A DNA stretch of 42,956 nt, taken from Scleroderma bovista (Eukaryota; Basidiomycota; Agaricomycetes; Boletales; Sclerodermataceae). This document shows positions 19,281 through 30,254 of this stretch, piece after piece. The DNA is taken from contig JAYMGJ010000013.1 of the NCBI GenBank assembly GCA_037178675.1, forward strand, positions 1 to 42,956, read 5' to 3'. Position 1 is the stretch's first letter; the number at the start of each line of letters is the position of its first letter. The translations under genes were made by a program, and so were the position numbers. The notes beneath the pieces were generated by a model. The model was not told the origin of the DNA. It searched no databases and was given only the letters and a program-made list of their open reading frames with translations.

Positions 19281-20271
19281 GATCCCAGAACTCATAGTCT
19301 GATGTTAAATGCTCCCAGACTGTTAAGTCATGTCAGACCATTTCAGACTGTTAAGGGACCCAAGTGCTTTCAGAGAAATTGCCACCTTGCTGATTTCAAA
19401 TCAGCAAGATCAATCATGTTGTACTAGTAGTAGACAGCATGTTGAATGCCAATCACTTGTTGTACAAGCCTTCTAGTAGTACTGGTAAGGTAGCCAAGGG
19501 TGAACATTCTGACCATACTACTAGTATTGTTGTCATCAAGTAGTATGTCCCTGTGGTTGGCAACTTGAAAAGGGCTATTGACATACTATTCTGAGATTTT
19601 CTGCAGTGAGAGACAGACATATCTTTTCACATGCTTATTGAACTTGGTTGATAGGATTTCTTGTTGGCAACATCACTGATTCTGGACTTGATCATCCTGG
19701 CAGAGCTCTTAATATGTGCCCAGTACTGCAACTTGTCTGCTGGACATGCTGAGTTCTCCCTCTTATACCTGATGTTATCTCTTCTTTCCTAGTACATGTG
19801 CAAGGCACCCTTGGTCAAACCTGGTGCATGACCCTTCCTGACTTCACTTATCTTGTACTATGATGCTAATGCACACATCTTTAGGCAGGCAGTGCAATGC
19901 ACTCAATATCTTCTTCAAAGCCTGCATTGGCCTTGAGGCTAATACTGACTTACATCATGCTGGTGGCGATTGTCATTGTCATTACTGCATTTGTTGTTTG
20001 CTGATAGCCACAGCTGTCACTGTCATTGTCATTGTTGTGGTCACTGGGGCTTGTACAACAAGTGGCTGGTGTTCACATATTGTACACAATGATATTGCTC
20101 TTGAACTACACTAGTAAAGTTGTGTCCATCATCGTTACTGAGGTGGTTGTAGGATACAATGGAGAGTGGCAAGCAAAAGCACATCATATTGCACAAAGGT
20201 AGTAGAATATCAATATTTGTGATGGTGATGGTCATTAGACAGTTGAATGTCAAAAGAATACATCAAAAAAA
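19281..20271. other. Unassigned DNA, target of the copia insertion
   Basis: No gene was recognised. A perfect 23-bp palindrome (11-bp arms CTTGCTGATTT around a central C) lies at 19386-19408. The sequence continues on the far side of the copia element at 29716. Confidence 0.5.
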
Positions 20272-20559
20272 TGTTGAAGCAATACCTATATACATAGAGG
20301 AACTGCTACTCCAACTCACCTGTTGGGTGGAGTGCACAACCAGAGATGGTAGCGGTAGCTGGTTAAGAGTTGTTATATTATATAAGCGATGAACACTGTT
20401 TATATACAACAAATAATGTGACATGTGACAGTGACATGTGACATGTGACATGTAACATCTACTCTAAAGAGGACTATTACTAAGTCTACACTAATATGGG
20501 TCACAGTCTTGTGCGCACTTTGTCGACGGTTTACGCCAGGTGCACGTGCGACTTCAACA
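20272..20559 (-). repeat. Copia 3' LTR
   Basis: 288 bp, TG...CA ends. The TATA-like TTATATAATATAAC is at 20374-20387 on the minus strand. Clustered GACATGTGACATGTGACATG repeats are at about 20418-20450. Confidence 0.92.
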
Positions 20560-20568
20560 CTCCCTCTC
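20560..20568 (-). promoter_or_regulatory. Copia polypurine tract
   Basis: On the minus strand GAGAGGGAG directly precedes the 3' LTR. Confidence 0.75.
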
Positions 20569-20605
20569 GCTGTGCTGCACATAGAGCACTTCAGTGAATA
20601 AGGTG

Positions 20606-22332
20606 CTAGATGCTGCCAGAGGGAAACTGTAAGCCTAGTTGAGCTCTGAACTTCGCGAATTTCTCGCGGGGTAAGTTCTTGGTGAGCAGATCAGCGGGAT
20701 TCTCAGCACCATCAATAAAGAATAGTTCCATGTTACCTTTTGTGACTGACTCGCAGATTCCGTGGTAGCAGATGTCAATGTGCTTGGAGCAAGGCTCTGT
20801 CACAGGGTTGGATGCCATGAATATGGACCCGTGATTATCACCGCAAATCAGGATAGCTTTCAGCTTATAGCCAAGCTCACTGAGTAAACTCCGAATCCAG
20901 GTAACTTGGCGAGCACAATCACTCAAAGCCATGTATTCAGCCTCAGTGGACGAGTATGCAATAGTCTTCTGCACATGAGAAGACCAACTGATCAAGCCAT
21001 CTGCAAGCTTTAGGTAGAAACCTGTTTGTGAGAGGCGAGAGGTAGGGTCTGATCCCCAATCTGAGTCCGTGCATGCAATCAGGCCAGCACCGGATCCACC
21101 ATGGTACACTAGGGAGTATGTAGGTGTCCCAATTAAATAATGACAGATATACAGCACTTTGTTTAGGTGGTCCTGAGAGGGATTCGCGGCATGGCATGAG
21201 AGATGGGTGACTGCAAAGGCAATGTCAGGCCTAGTGCCTAACATAAGGTACAGAAGGGACCCAATAACCATCTGGAAATGGGAGTGGAGTTCTGCATCAA
21301 CAGGCTCTGTATTTTTGGCAGCATAGTAGCCAGCTGGCAGTGGGGTGCCTGTGGACTTTGCATTTAGCATGCCACAGTGTTCGACAACCTTTTGTAGGTA
21401 TGCGCATTGGTCCAAGTGGATAGCGCGACCTTTGCGAGTGATTTGCATACGGAGGAACTCCTTAGGTTCTCAAAGGTCTCTGCACTCCCATTTGCACATG
21501 AACTGCGCTTTGATGGCATCAACAACAGCCTTGTTAGGGCCGCAGAATAGTGCGTCATCAATGTAGATAATACCAATGACGATGTTGGTGCCTTTCTTCT
21601 TGTAGAAGAAGATGCCTTCTTCAGACTTAAGGCGCTCAAACCCGAGCTCCTTGAGAGACTCATTGAGTGTGCACCACCAAGCTAGGCCGGCCTGTTTAAG
21701 GCCATATAGGGCACGCCAGAGGTGGAGCACTTTGTGCTCTTGCCCAGGAACTGCAAACCCTTCGGGTTGTTCCATATAGATCTCTTCGTCAAGCTTGCCA
21801 TACAAGTAGGCACTCCGAACATCAAGTTCAGTGATATACCAGTTTTCAAGTGTGGCAAGTGCAAGCATGAGGCGCACTGTTTTAAAGCACACGACCGGTG
21901 AGAAGACCTGGTCAAAATCTAATCCCTTGACTTGGGAGAAGCCTTTTGCTACTAAGCAGGCTTTCTTGCAGCCATCCGACTTTATGTTGAAGACCCATCG
22001 ATTCTTTATGATCTTCCGGTCTCAGGGACGGTCAACTAGCTCAAAGACTTTGCACTTTCGCAGCACATCGAGCTCTTCTAAGCAAGTTGCCAGAGTTTCT
22101 GCTCAGCTTTGGGTAAGCGAGCGATGTCCTTGTAGGACCAGTTGTGGATGCTCTCATATTGAGGCTTGCTGGTTGTGAGGGCTTTGCCCATCAGGAATTG
22201 GACTAGGTTTGCTCCCCCTTCCTCACACATCTTTTGCACATCTTCCTCACTGGGGGTTGCAGAGGTGTCGGGGAAACCACCAGGAACATGGTCTGGTGTG
22301 TCCGGTTGTGGGGGCCTAGAGGCCTCACCCAC
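20606..22332 (-). pseudogene. Copia reverse transcriptase and RNase H
   Basis: The segment 22332-22078 ends the linker. RT is then read as NRWVFNIKSDG, FSQVKGLDFDQVFSPVV, LDVRSAYLYGKLDEEIYM, ALYGLKQAGLAWW and the catalytic IIYIDDALFCG near 21555. A stop in place of Gly at about 21470-21472 separates FLRMQITRKGRAIHLDQ, SLLYLMLGTRPDIAFAVTHLS and RNase H (CTDSDWGSDPTSRLSQTG, SSTEAEYMALSDC, KHIDICYHGICE, NPADLLTKNLPREKF) ending at 20606. A frameshift near 22078 and a stop at about 22023 (ELVDRP-stop-DRK) also break it. All RNase H acidic residues look present. Confidence 0.94.
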
Positions 22333-22386
22333 TGTTTCTCACCATTGAGAGGCACTTTTGATATCCCAGAGTTGCTCGACAGGATG

Positions 22387-23964
22387 TCACCGCTCACCAT
22401 ACACATTACTGGGGTGCAATGGTGCTCTACGTTCACGTTGGGGGTGGGCAGGGATATTCACTGCAGGAGGTTGCGGCACATTCTGGCGGCATTCAGCTTG
22501 GCCAGGGTGCTGCGGTGCTGGGGGTGGCGGGTTTCTCACCAGTGAAGGTGTTCTCGGTGCTGGTGGAGGCACTGGAGATGGTGTACAGGGAGGATTTATT
22601 TGATTAGGCTCTTCCTCAGGAGCCTCAGGTTCCTCGCACTTTGGATTGTCATCCTGCACTTGGGAATGTGGGTAGCCATGGTCGTGTTCCACATTGTCAT
22701 CACTGTCAATATCATCAGGGGGATTCCCTGGTTGATTGGTGGTAGGTTTTGGATTTACCCTTCCAAAAGGGTTCTCGAGAGGTTCGCGCCTGTTCTTAGG
22801 GCAGCGAGGGAAGTGACACTTGTCAAAGACAGCATGAGCAGCGGTAAACACTGCATTGGTGGAGTGCATAAACAAAAAGTTGCACTCATTGCCAGGGGCA
22901 ACACCAACATAGGTCATTAGCTCCAACTTGGGAGCCATCTTATTTGCTCGAGCCGAGGCTGGGAGGTAGACAAAGGCTCCACAGCTAAATACACGGAGGT
23001 GGTTGATGTTAGGCACCTCCCCCTTAAGCATTTCATGGGGGGTGCACCATCGCAGGCGAGCTACCGGAGTACGGTTGTAAATGTGGGTTGCATGAGTGAA
23101 TGCAAATTCCCACCAGGAGTCAGGAATTCAGGCTTGATGCTGCATAGACTCAGCTTTATCCATGAGAGTGCACCCTAAATGCTTGGCACAGCCATTCTGC
23201 ATGGGGGTTCTTGGAGCACTTTGATATATTTTAATTCCTTTTTCAAGGAGTGCTCAATCAAACACATTGGATTTATACTCTCTGCTGGCATCGGACATCC
23301 ATCCAACAATGTCCGTATCATGTTGGACGCGCACCATTTCGAGGAAATCTTTGGCAGCCATAATTGCTGCAGCTTTGGAGCAAAGAGGCATAGTCCAGGC
23401 ATGAGAAGTATAGTCGTCTTAGAAGGTGATAACATATTTAAACTTCTGGTACAATGTAACCGGGAAGAATTTGAGATCAGAGTGCAACAACTCAAAAGGC
23501 TTGGAAGCATGTCTTTCGTTCTCTGGGAAAGCTCGATTGGGCATCTTGCCAAGAGCACATCCAGGGCAAACACAATCCTCAGTAGGAAAGTGGATCTCCG
23601 GGAAGCGCTGCATATGCTTTTGTGCATGTCAGAGTACTTCCTTTGAGGGGTGCCCAAACCTCCGGTGCATAATGTCATAATCAACTTTGCTCACGGAGGC
23701 AATATAGTTAGATCTAATTATCGGGATAGATCTAATCCTGAAAATGATGTTGCAATCATCTTCTGGGTCTGGCCCAAGCCATAGGCGTTCAGCTTTATGA
23801 ATGAGGCTAATGCCTCGCTTATTGCCAGTGACTTTGTAGTTATGCTGGAGCATTTCGCCCATAGAAATGAGGTGTGCAGTAGTGCCTGGCATATGGAGCA
23901 CTTGAGTGAGTGTGATAACTTTCTCATCCCCAGAGTTGTGGTCTAGGCACGGGAGTAATACCAT
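22387..23964 (-). pseudogene. Copia GAG-pre-integrase, integrase and proline-rich linker
   Basis: The 23964-23629 frame carries ITLTQVLHMPGTTAHLIS and YDIMHRRFGHPSKEVL (GAG-pre-integrase). The zinc finger follows (CVCPGCALGKM). The integrase core shows the first Asp in ELLHSDLKFFP and the second in WMSDASREYKS, but the third position, expected Glu after QNG, is Lys (MQNGCAKHLG). Several stops and frameshifts lie between 23230 and 23440. 23031-22387 gives the domain end (INHLRVFSCGAFVYLP) and a long Pro/Asp/Glu linker. Integration activity is certainly lost. Confidence 0.92.
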
Positions 23965-24280
23965 GCCAATGCCAGCAATTAGTGCTACACCATTTGCCGT
24001 TTTGGCATAGTGTGCTCACTTTAGCGTGTTGTAGGAGGCAAAATCGCCTATGTCACAAGTGAAGTGGTGTGATGTGCCAGAGTCTAGTAGCCAGAATGCA
24101 CCAGAAAGTTCACTATTGTTGACCATTTTTCCCTTACAGCCAGCACAGCATGCATTATTTGAACATGAACAAATATATGCATTACTCGAGACACAACACA
24201 ACAAATTGTAGTTACTGCTTGCTATATACAGTGCCAGCGTAAAGTGCACATGTAAAGGGAGCGTATCAGTGTCAGTCAGC
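23965..24280 (-). pseudogene. Copia protease and end of gag
   Basis: The reading frame on the minus strand contains FWLLDSGTSHHFTCDIGDF, the copia aspartic protease active site DSG at about 24080. It is preceded by a Cys-rich stretch and followed by a stop at 24016, with TANGVALIAGIG continuing after it. The frame appears to extend upstream to 24336, but bases beyond about 24285 belong to the inserted LTR A. Confidence 0.85.
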
Positions 24281-24519
24281 ACGTGTTGTGCGCCTAAGTG
24301 AGGGAAGAGGTCAGAACAACCAACAACCAACACCAAATGACAGCAATATGTGAGTGGTGGTCTTCCTTTGCATTTCTGGTATTTAATCTCCTCAGGGGGA
24401 TGTGCTGCACCCCTTCAGGCAGGATGCAGGAGGGAAGGGAAGGGCTTCTGATGGGGATGGAATGCAACTTGGGATGGTATTGACTCCTCTTCAGCCTACC
24501 ACAGTGGTTAGGAAGAGTC

Positions 24520-25746
24520 TGTCATATCCATACTTTTCCCAGTCGCAACTCCGGTCTAACCCTGGCCCACCTGACCTCTCCTTAGGCATAAATGCAACTC
24601 CGGATCTAGTCCGGCCATCTCCAGCCCCATAGCTGCACTCCAGCTCAACTCCGGTCACTACGACCATCTCCACCTCAGGACTAACCCCTGTCTTCCTCTA
24701 GACAGATCTGCGGTCTAACTCCTCCATGTCGGACCTGTACCTACCATTAGTTGCTACTCCGGTTTCAGTCTGGCCACTCCCTTTGTCTGGTCTGCAACCT
24801 AGCCCAACTCTGGCTGGTACATCCAACTCTGGCTCAGGTGTACTCCTGTTCCACTCCACTCCCTCTGTCAGGCCCACCAATGGCCTTGGACATTTCCATG
24901 TCCAACTCCAGACCTTCCTCTGACTACTCCGCCCTTCCTCCACCTGTGCACTCCCTCCACTCTTGCACTTCCTCCGGTCCCACTTCCTCTGGTCCTGGAC
25001 ATCGCTCTGGACTTAACATTAGTTAAGTCCACCTCCAACCCTTACTTGTCCTCTTCCGACCTAGTTCCCTTTACCTACTTGTCCCTGCATCTGCTCCGTC
25101 GTCCCTGTAATCCTAGTTCCCCGTTTCTGCTTCCACTCCGGTTTATTTTCCTGTCCCTGCTTTATTTTCTTGTATCTGGTTTATTTTCCTGTCTACTTCT
25201 GCTCCATCCCTTGTCTTGACATTAAGGCATTTACTTGTCACCATATATACTCACCTTAGTTTCATTACTATATAAACTACCATACTCTGGCCTAGTAGTC
25301 CTTAGATCAAATCTCGACTGAGATACTACCCACTATGCTCTCCTAATCCATCTGTTCACCTGAACTCCAGCCAACTCCGGCCTCCGTCCTATCTTGTCCC
25401 CTTGGTCCTATGTCCGATCCTAGCAAGTCTCCTACTTGCATGAGGGCAAAAGCCATCTCTGTCCCAGACTCGACGCTAGACCTTTCAGGACTATCCCACC
25501 TCTGGGATGTCCTTCACTCCGGACAAGCTGCGCTCAACTCCAGACCACTTTCCCGCGGTCTGGACTTACTCTGCAAAAACCCAGACTTACTCCCTGTGCT
25601 TCTCTAGTGCCCAGACTTCATTCATTTGACCCAGACTTAACTCTCCACACTAACTAGCACCTAATAGTGTGTGGACTTACCTCCTCATTAGTTCCTTGCA
25701 CCTCTGGACCTCCTAGTAAGATCGTTGAGGAGAACTGGTCTTGACA
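24520..25746 (+). mobile_element. Solo LTR B (1,227 bp)
   Basis: It starts TGTCATATCCATAC and ends CTGGTCTTGACA, with a perfect 5-bp target duplication GAGTC (24515-24519 and 25747-25751). A TATA box CTATATAAAC is at 25268-25277. It is CpG-depleted relative to copy 1 at several TCCGG sites. It sits inside LTR A copy 2 and is therefore the youngest of the three nested layers. Confidence 0.95.
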
Positions 25747-26824
25747 GAGTCCTGGGATAGAAGAGCGATGATAGATTGATGACAGGGGTGTAATAGAAGT
25801 GATGGAGCAACAGGGAAGCAAGGGGACAGTTCCTGCTTCAAGAATGTGATGGACAGTGATGGGATGGAGTGGACAGAGATGCTAGACTGCGCTTGAGCCT
25901 AGAGAAATGATCAGATACAAGATATATCTGATAAACAGCAATATAGGAGCTTTAGGCCAGCACTGAGTGACCTACAAGTCCAAAGACAGAGATAGAGATT
26001 ATAGACAGAGAGGGAAAGTGAATGTGGTCACTTTATTGAGGGGGAAGCAGACACTTCCTTGCAGCCTTTGGCTGCTGGTTTATATACAGGAGGGGCTGTG
26101 GCCCTGTAAGCACAAATGACTTAGTGCTTGGTAAGAGATTGGTAAGCAATTGATAAGCAGTGTAATCAGGCTGAGTCATTGATGGGGAGAGCCTGAACAA
26201 GCTGCTGAGCCAAAGGAAAGAGCAAAAACATAGGTAAAAAGGGGTGCATAATCAAGAACATGGAAAAATCATTGCATGGGGCCCAAAAGAGAGGGGGGGA
26301 AAGCATGAGATGAGTAGATCAAAGCTAAATGAGCATATGTGATGACATAATGCATATGAATCATAGGGGCATGAGTCATGAATTGATAAGCAGCATGATA
26401 AGCATGATTTGAAGGATGATTGGTAAGTGATTGGTAAGGGGAGTAATGGGGATTAGTAATGCCAAGAGGGGATGAATAATGCGCAGCAGAGTGAGTCAGA
26501 GTGAGCCAGAGTGACTCTGTGTGACTCAGACAGAAGGGAAGCACAACCTGTGATTGATTGAACTTTAGATCTGGAGATGAGCTTCTGAAGCAGTGCCACT
26601 GATGGGAGTGGCTGGGGGATAATAAAAGAATTGATCCGACAAGAAGAGCAGTGTCAGGGGGCCTGGAATGACAAGTGAGTCACAGCTGGTCACAGAGTGT
26701 CACAAATCCCTTGGATTGAGCTTCTGTAGAGCAAAAACGCGAAATTTGGTGCTCCCGAAGTGCAGTCTTCCCTTGAGCAGTAAGGGGAAGGTTCTGTACT
26801 CTATTAGGGCTCATAAGAAGGGTT

Positions 26825-27298
26825 CTAGAGCACTGTTTCATTCGTGTTTGTTGTGGGATAGCAGGAAAGTGAGATGAATGATAGAGGGAGATGGATGTGA
26901 CAGGACTCTGGGATGAAAGGACCATATGCAGAGGACTCAGGAGACACAGAGATGACCAGGTATGAATTTTCAAGTCTAACGATAGATTTGAGACGACCAA
27001 AGTACATGCGCGATGCAGGACTGACAAGGAGAATGCCCTGACCGAGAACAAGAGGGACTGAGGGGGCAGGCTGGGAAGATATGTACCAGACAGTACACAG
27101 GAGCTCAGGGAGAGGCTGTCCCAAGAGCAGGACATAGTTGAGGTCTGCTGCAATAGCGGAGAAACATTCCAGAGAAAATGCAGACTCCATAGTGAGTGAT
27201 GAAGTGGGTGTCTGGACTGCGGGTGGAATATCTCTGTGGGAAATAAACAGATTTACGTCGGAACTTGACAGGCAGATAGACCACGGTCTAGGCTCCAT
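26825..27298 (-). CDS. ORF within LTR A, copy 2 (157 aa)
   Basis: The product is unknown. It begins MEPRPWSICLSSSDVNLF, and an inner Met starts the block MESAFSLECFSAIAADLN shared with copy 1. It then has YVLLLGQPLPELLC, PSVPLVLGQGILLVSPASR and SAYGPFIPESCHIHLPLS. It differs from the copy at 41965-42438 at a single residue that I can see (Val for Ile at about aa 27). No transmembrane run, signal peptide or catalytic motif stands out. Hydrophobic and Ser/Pro-rich throughout. It lies on the sense strand of the LTR, upstream of the TATA box, so it would need its own promoter or a read-through transcript. Confidence 0.42.
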   Translation of the reverse strand: MEPRPWSICLSSSDVNLFISHRDIPPAVQTPTSSLTMESAFSLECFSAIAADLNYVLLLGQPLPELLCTVWYISSQPAPSVPLVLGQGILLVSPASRMYFGRLKSIVRLENSYLVISVSPESSAYGPFIPESCHIHLPLSFISLSCYPTTNTNETVL

Positions 27299-27810
27299 GA
27301 TGGTATAGTCTCATGATTGATAGTTTCAAACATGGTGGAGCTATTCAAAATATCAGAATGCCGGCACTGGCCGCCTAAATTTGACATTTGGGTGCTAAAA
27401 ATGATTCTTCCTTTTCTCCTTCATTTCTCTATTGTTTCTTCTGCTTCTTTGGTTGTTCTGGTATGGGAGTTGGACTGCAGTAGGTTGCATTCCTCTCTCA
27501 TACTGAAATGATCATCAATCCTTGGATTCTTCTGCTTCTTGGCAGTTCTCGTGTGAGGGATGACTGCCAGACAATGGCATTCATCTCTTGCTCCAGGATA
27601 GTCATTCTTGTGCGATAGATGGCTACAACAAGCTTGTATTCATTCTTTGCATAAGGATAGTCTTGACTTTGGGTGATATGGATAGTGAGGGCTGTCTGTA
27701 TCCCTCAAGTCGGGACAATCTTTCAACAGATCTTGGGTGCATTCTTCGCATTAATTTCATCGGCTAACTTTCTCCATGTCCACAGTACTATACATGTTTG
27801 GTGCATGTCA

Positions 27811-29094
27811 GCGTGCAGAAGGTACTTGCCTGAAGAGGCTGGCCTCTGCGCCCATCACCATCGACATCACGTTGTAGCGGTTGAGGACCATCACGTTGAT
27901 TTCATCGAACTCGTCGTCAGCAAAGGGCTCGTGTGCGAAGGGTTCATCATCCCCAAGGGAGATGGCATCCTCCTCATACATTGTGATGCGCTCCTCAAGA
28001 CGAGGGCGCTTCAGTGAGAAGGGACTGGCCTTGGGCTGGTCTAGGTTTGCACTCGCCAACGACACAACTTGGTTGAGGGTGCAGATGGTCTGGCAGGAGG
28101 GCTCTACCCCCAGGCAGTGTGCCAAGTTGAAGGCCTTAATAGTATTTTCGAAAGCGGGGGGCCATAGTGGGCAGCACCGGGGGTGTGAGCCAGGGCACAA
28201 GGGTCGACGGTGGGCTCTGGTCCATCATAGTGGACATAAGTAGCAAAGGCTGCCTGTTGGGTGTTCTCGCAGCAAGCATGAGCCTTCTTGCAGCCATGTC
28301 AAGTGTGGCCTCCCTGTCCTTGGGCAGGAGCGTTTCCGCTCATACCACTGTTGGACCTGCCTTGCTGCTGCTGCTGCTGGGCAAACTTGGGGTCAGCTGG
28401 CTTGTGCTTGACAGCACTTCACAGCACTAAGCTTGTTGGTCTGTGGGCCCTTACCACTGCCATGCAAAGAGGTGCCTTTCTGCTCAAAGGAGAGCATGGC
28501 AGCCTTGACGATCCTGTCAGGCTTGAGGTTCTTGATCTCATCGGGCGACGTTTGGCTGAGAATTTGAGCTACGACCTCCATAGTGGGAGGGAGCTTGCAC
28601 AGAATGATCATCACCTGCATGGGGGCAGGGAACTCGAAGCCAGCGTCCTTCAGGTAGGTGAAGTGGCTAAGCAACTTTGTAATGGCAGGAGTGGGATGGG
28701 AGCCAGCAGGGATAGTAGTCGCAAGGAGCTTGCTAAGCTCAGCATAGGCAGAGCCAATGCTAGGGGCACCAAAATTCTTCTTTAGGTAGTCCCATACTTC
28801 CTTGACAGACACAAGTTTGGAGATGGCGACTTGAATCAAGGGGGCAAGGTGCAAGGTGATGTTACCAAGTGCTCTCTCGGTGTTGTCGTCCCACTCCTTT
28901 CGGTTGTCATGACCATCAGCGGGTTGCGTTGTCGAATAAACATACCATTGGCCTTGTGCCTGAAGGTAGGCCTGCATAGAGGTGTGCCACTGCTGCCAGT
29001 TGGAGCCAGCAAACACGGGAACCATCTTGTCAAGAGCGTTGGACATGGTGATGTTCTGTTGGGAGTCAACGGAGTCAGCAAGTGAATGCGACAA
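27811..29094 (-). pseudogene. Copia gag
   Basis: The first frame (29094-28393, 233 aa) contains the copia gag (UBN2-like) fold: MVPVFAGSNWQQWHTSMQAYL, VSVKEVWDYLKKNFG, LLSHFTYLKDAGFEF, ILCKLPPTMEVVAQIL. After a frameshift near 28393 comes a Gln run (28365-28383) and a remnant of a CCHC region (GCKKAHACCEN). The reading is then open again in 28200-27811 with an acidic tail EEDAISLGDDEPFAHEP. The tail runs up to 27811, where LTR A is inserted. The start at 29094 lies about 320 bp inside the 5' LTR. Confidence 0.9.
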
Positions 29095-29417
29095 CGGACA
29101 AGCAAGAAAAGAAGAAACACCTGAGTGCTAGTGAAAGCACTTCTGTCAACAGCTAACTCATGACTAGGGTATGCCAGTGCAAGTCGTCAACAATGTTCGC
29201 CATGGTTGGCGCAAGTCATCAATGAACTTCACCTGGGGCAATACAGGTGCTTAACTAGGAGCTCACTGTCTGGCGCAAGTCGTCAACTGACTTTGCCTTG
29301 TGGCTGTGCAGGGGCTCAGCTAGGAGCTCACTGTGGTCCACAGCATCAAGCTAGTAAAAGCGACGCTCAGGGAGCTGGAGTGCTGCCTGGTGCATTGCTG
29401 CACACAGTGCACTCACA

Positions 29418-29429
29418 GGGCTCATAACC
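29418..29429 (-). promoter_or_regulatory. Copia primer-binding site, complementary to the initiator tRNA-Met anticodon arm
   Basis: On the minus strand GGTTATGAGCCC follows the 5' LTR directly. Its complement GGGCTCATAACC is the conserved anticodon stem-loop of eukaryotic initiator tRNA-Met, as in copia-type elements primed by a cleaved tRNA half. Confidence 0.75.
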
Positions 29430-29715
29430 TGTTGAAGCAATACCTATATACGTAGAGGAACTGCTACTCCAACTCACCTGTTGGGTGGAGTGCACAACCA
29501 GAGATGGTAGCGGTAGCTGGTTAAGAGCTGTTATATTATATAAGCGATGAACACTGTTTATATACAACAAATAATGTGACGTGTGACTGTGACACATGAC
29601 ATATGACATGTAACATCTACTCTAAGGAAGACTATTACTAAGTCTACACTAATATGTGTCAGTCTTGTGCGCACTTCGTCGACGGTTTACGCCGGGTGCA
29701 TGTGCGACTTCAACA
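29430..29715 (-). repeat. Copia 5' LTR
   Basis: 286 bp, same ends as the 3' LTR. It differs from the 3' LTR at scattered transitions and a small indel around 29655. Confidence 0.92.
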
Positions 29716-29720
29716 AAAAA

Positions 29721-30254
29721 TGCATTGGTTGTTGAGAATCATGTTGCTAATATTCAATCTCAAACTCATAGCAGTCTTCAGTTTTTATGTCTCTCTATTG
29801 ACAGTTCCAATGGTGGTGGCCTATTATCAATATGTAGTGGTGATGGTTGTGGGGTCACATGGCATTGGACTGTGATGATTTACTACTAGTAAGTGATAAT
29901 AATTAGTTGATGGATAAAGAAACAATACATATGGGCATGCAGGCAGTACTGCATGATGTATGATTAATATGCCAAGTTCTGTATGCAAATGAATGTAAGT
30001 GCTTCCCAGCTGCAGATAAGGTATCCAGGAGTGAGAGGGAATGTGCAGTGTGTGAAAGGGAGATGGGTGGGCTGATTGGACATTGTCTTGGTGCTGGTGC
30101 TTGTCATGATGGGCTGAATGCTGGTGCTGTAGGGTGTTCTTATTGAAGTATGATATAGTGTATGTCAACCAATGACTTACATCTATGTTCTAAATGCAGC
30201 ATAATAGTTTCTAGTAGTTATCGTCAACATGATATATAAATATTAAATTAGTAT
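29721..30254. other. Unassigned sequence between copia and Plavaka
   Basis: Continuation of the DNA at 19281-20271. No gene was recognised. Confidence 0.4.

Larger units (their letters stand above)
24286..27810 (-). mobile_element. LTR A, copy 2 (inside copia), split by solo LTR B
   Basis: It is composed of 24286-24519 and 25752-27810. On the minus strand it begins TGACATGCACCAAACATG (27810). It aligns with copy 1 (11855-13931) through shared blocks such as GTGAGTGGTGGT, GGATGTGCTG and GCTTGAGCCTAG. A TATA box, TATATAAAC on minus, is at 26085-26093, about 1.7 kb into the element, which fits a long U3. The proposed target duplication ACGTG (24281-24285) / GCGTG (27811-27815) has one mismatch. 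It separates copia gag from protease. Confidence 0.82.
20272..29715 (-). mobile_element. Complete Ty1/copia retrotransposon with nested insertions (9.4 kb)
   Basis: LTRs at 20272-20559 and 29430-29715 begin and end TGTTGAAG/CTTCAACA. The flanks are A-runs (20267-20271 and 29716-29720), compatible with an AAAAA target duplication. On the minus strand the order is 5' LTR, primer-binding site, gag, protease, integrase, RT, RNase H, polypurine tract, 3' LTR, which is the copia order. LTR A copy 2 splits gag from protease, and LTR B splits that LTR A. The two LTRs differ at roughly a dozen or more positions by eye (about 5%), mostly transitions, so the insertion is not recent. Confidence 0.92.
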
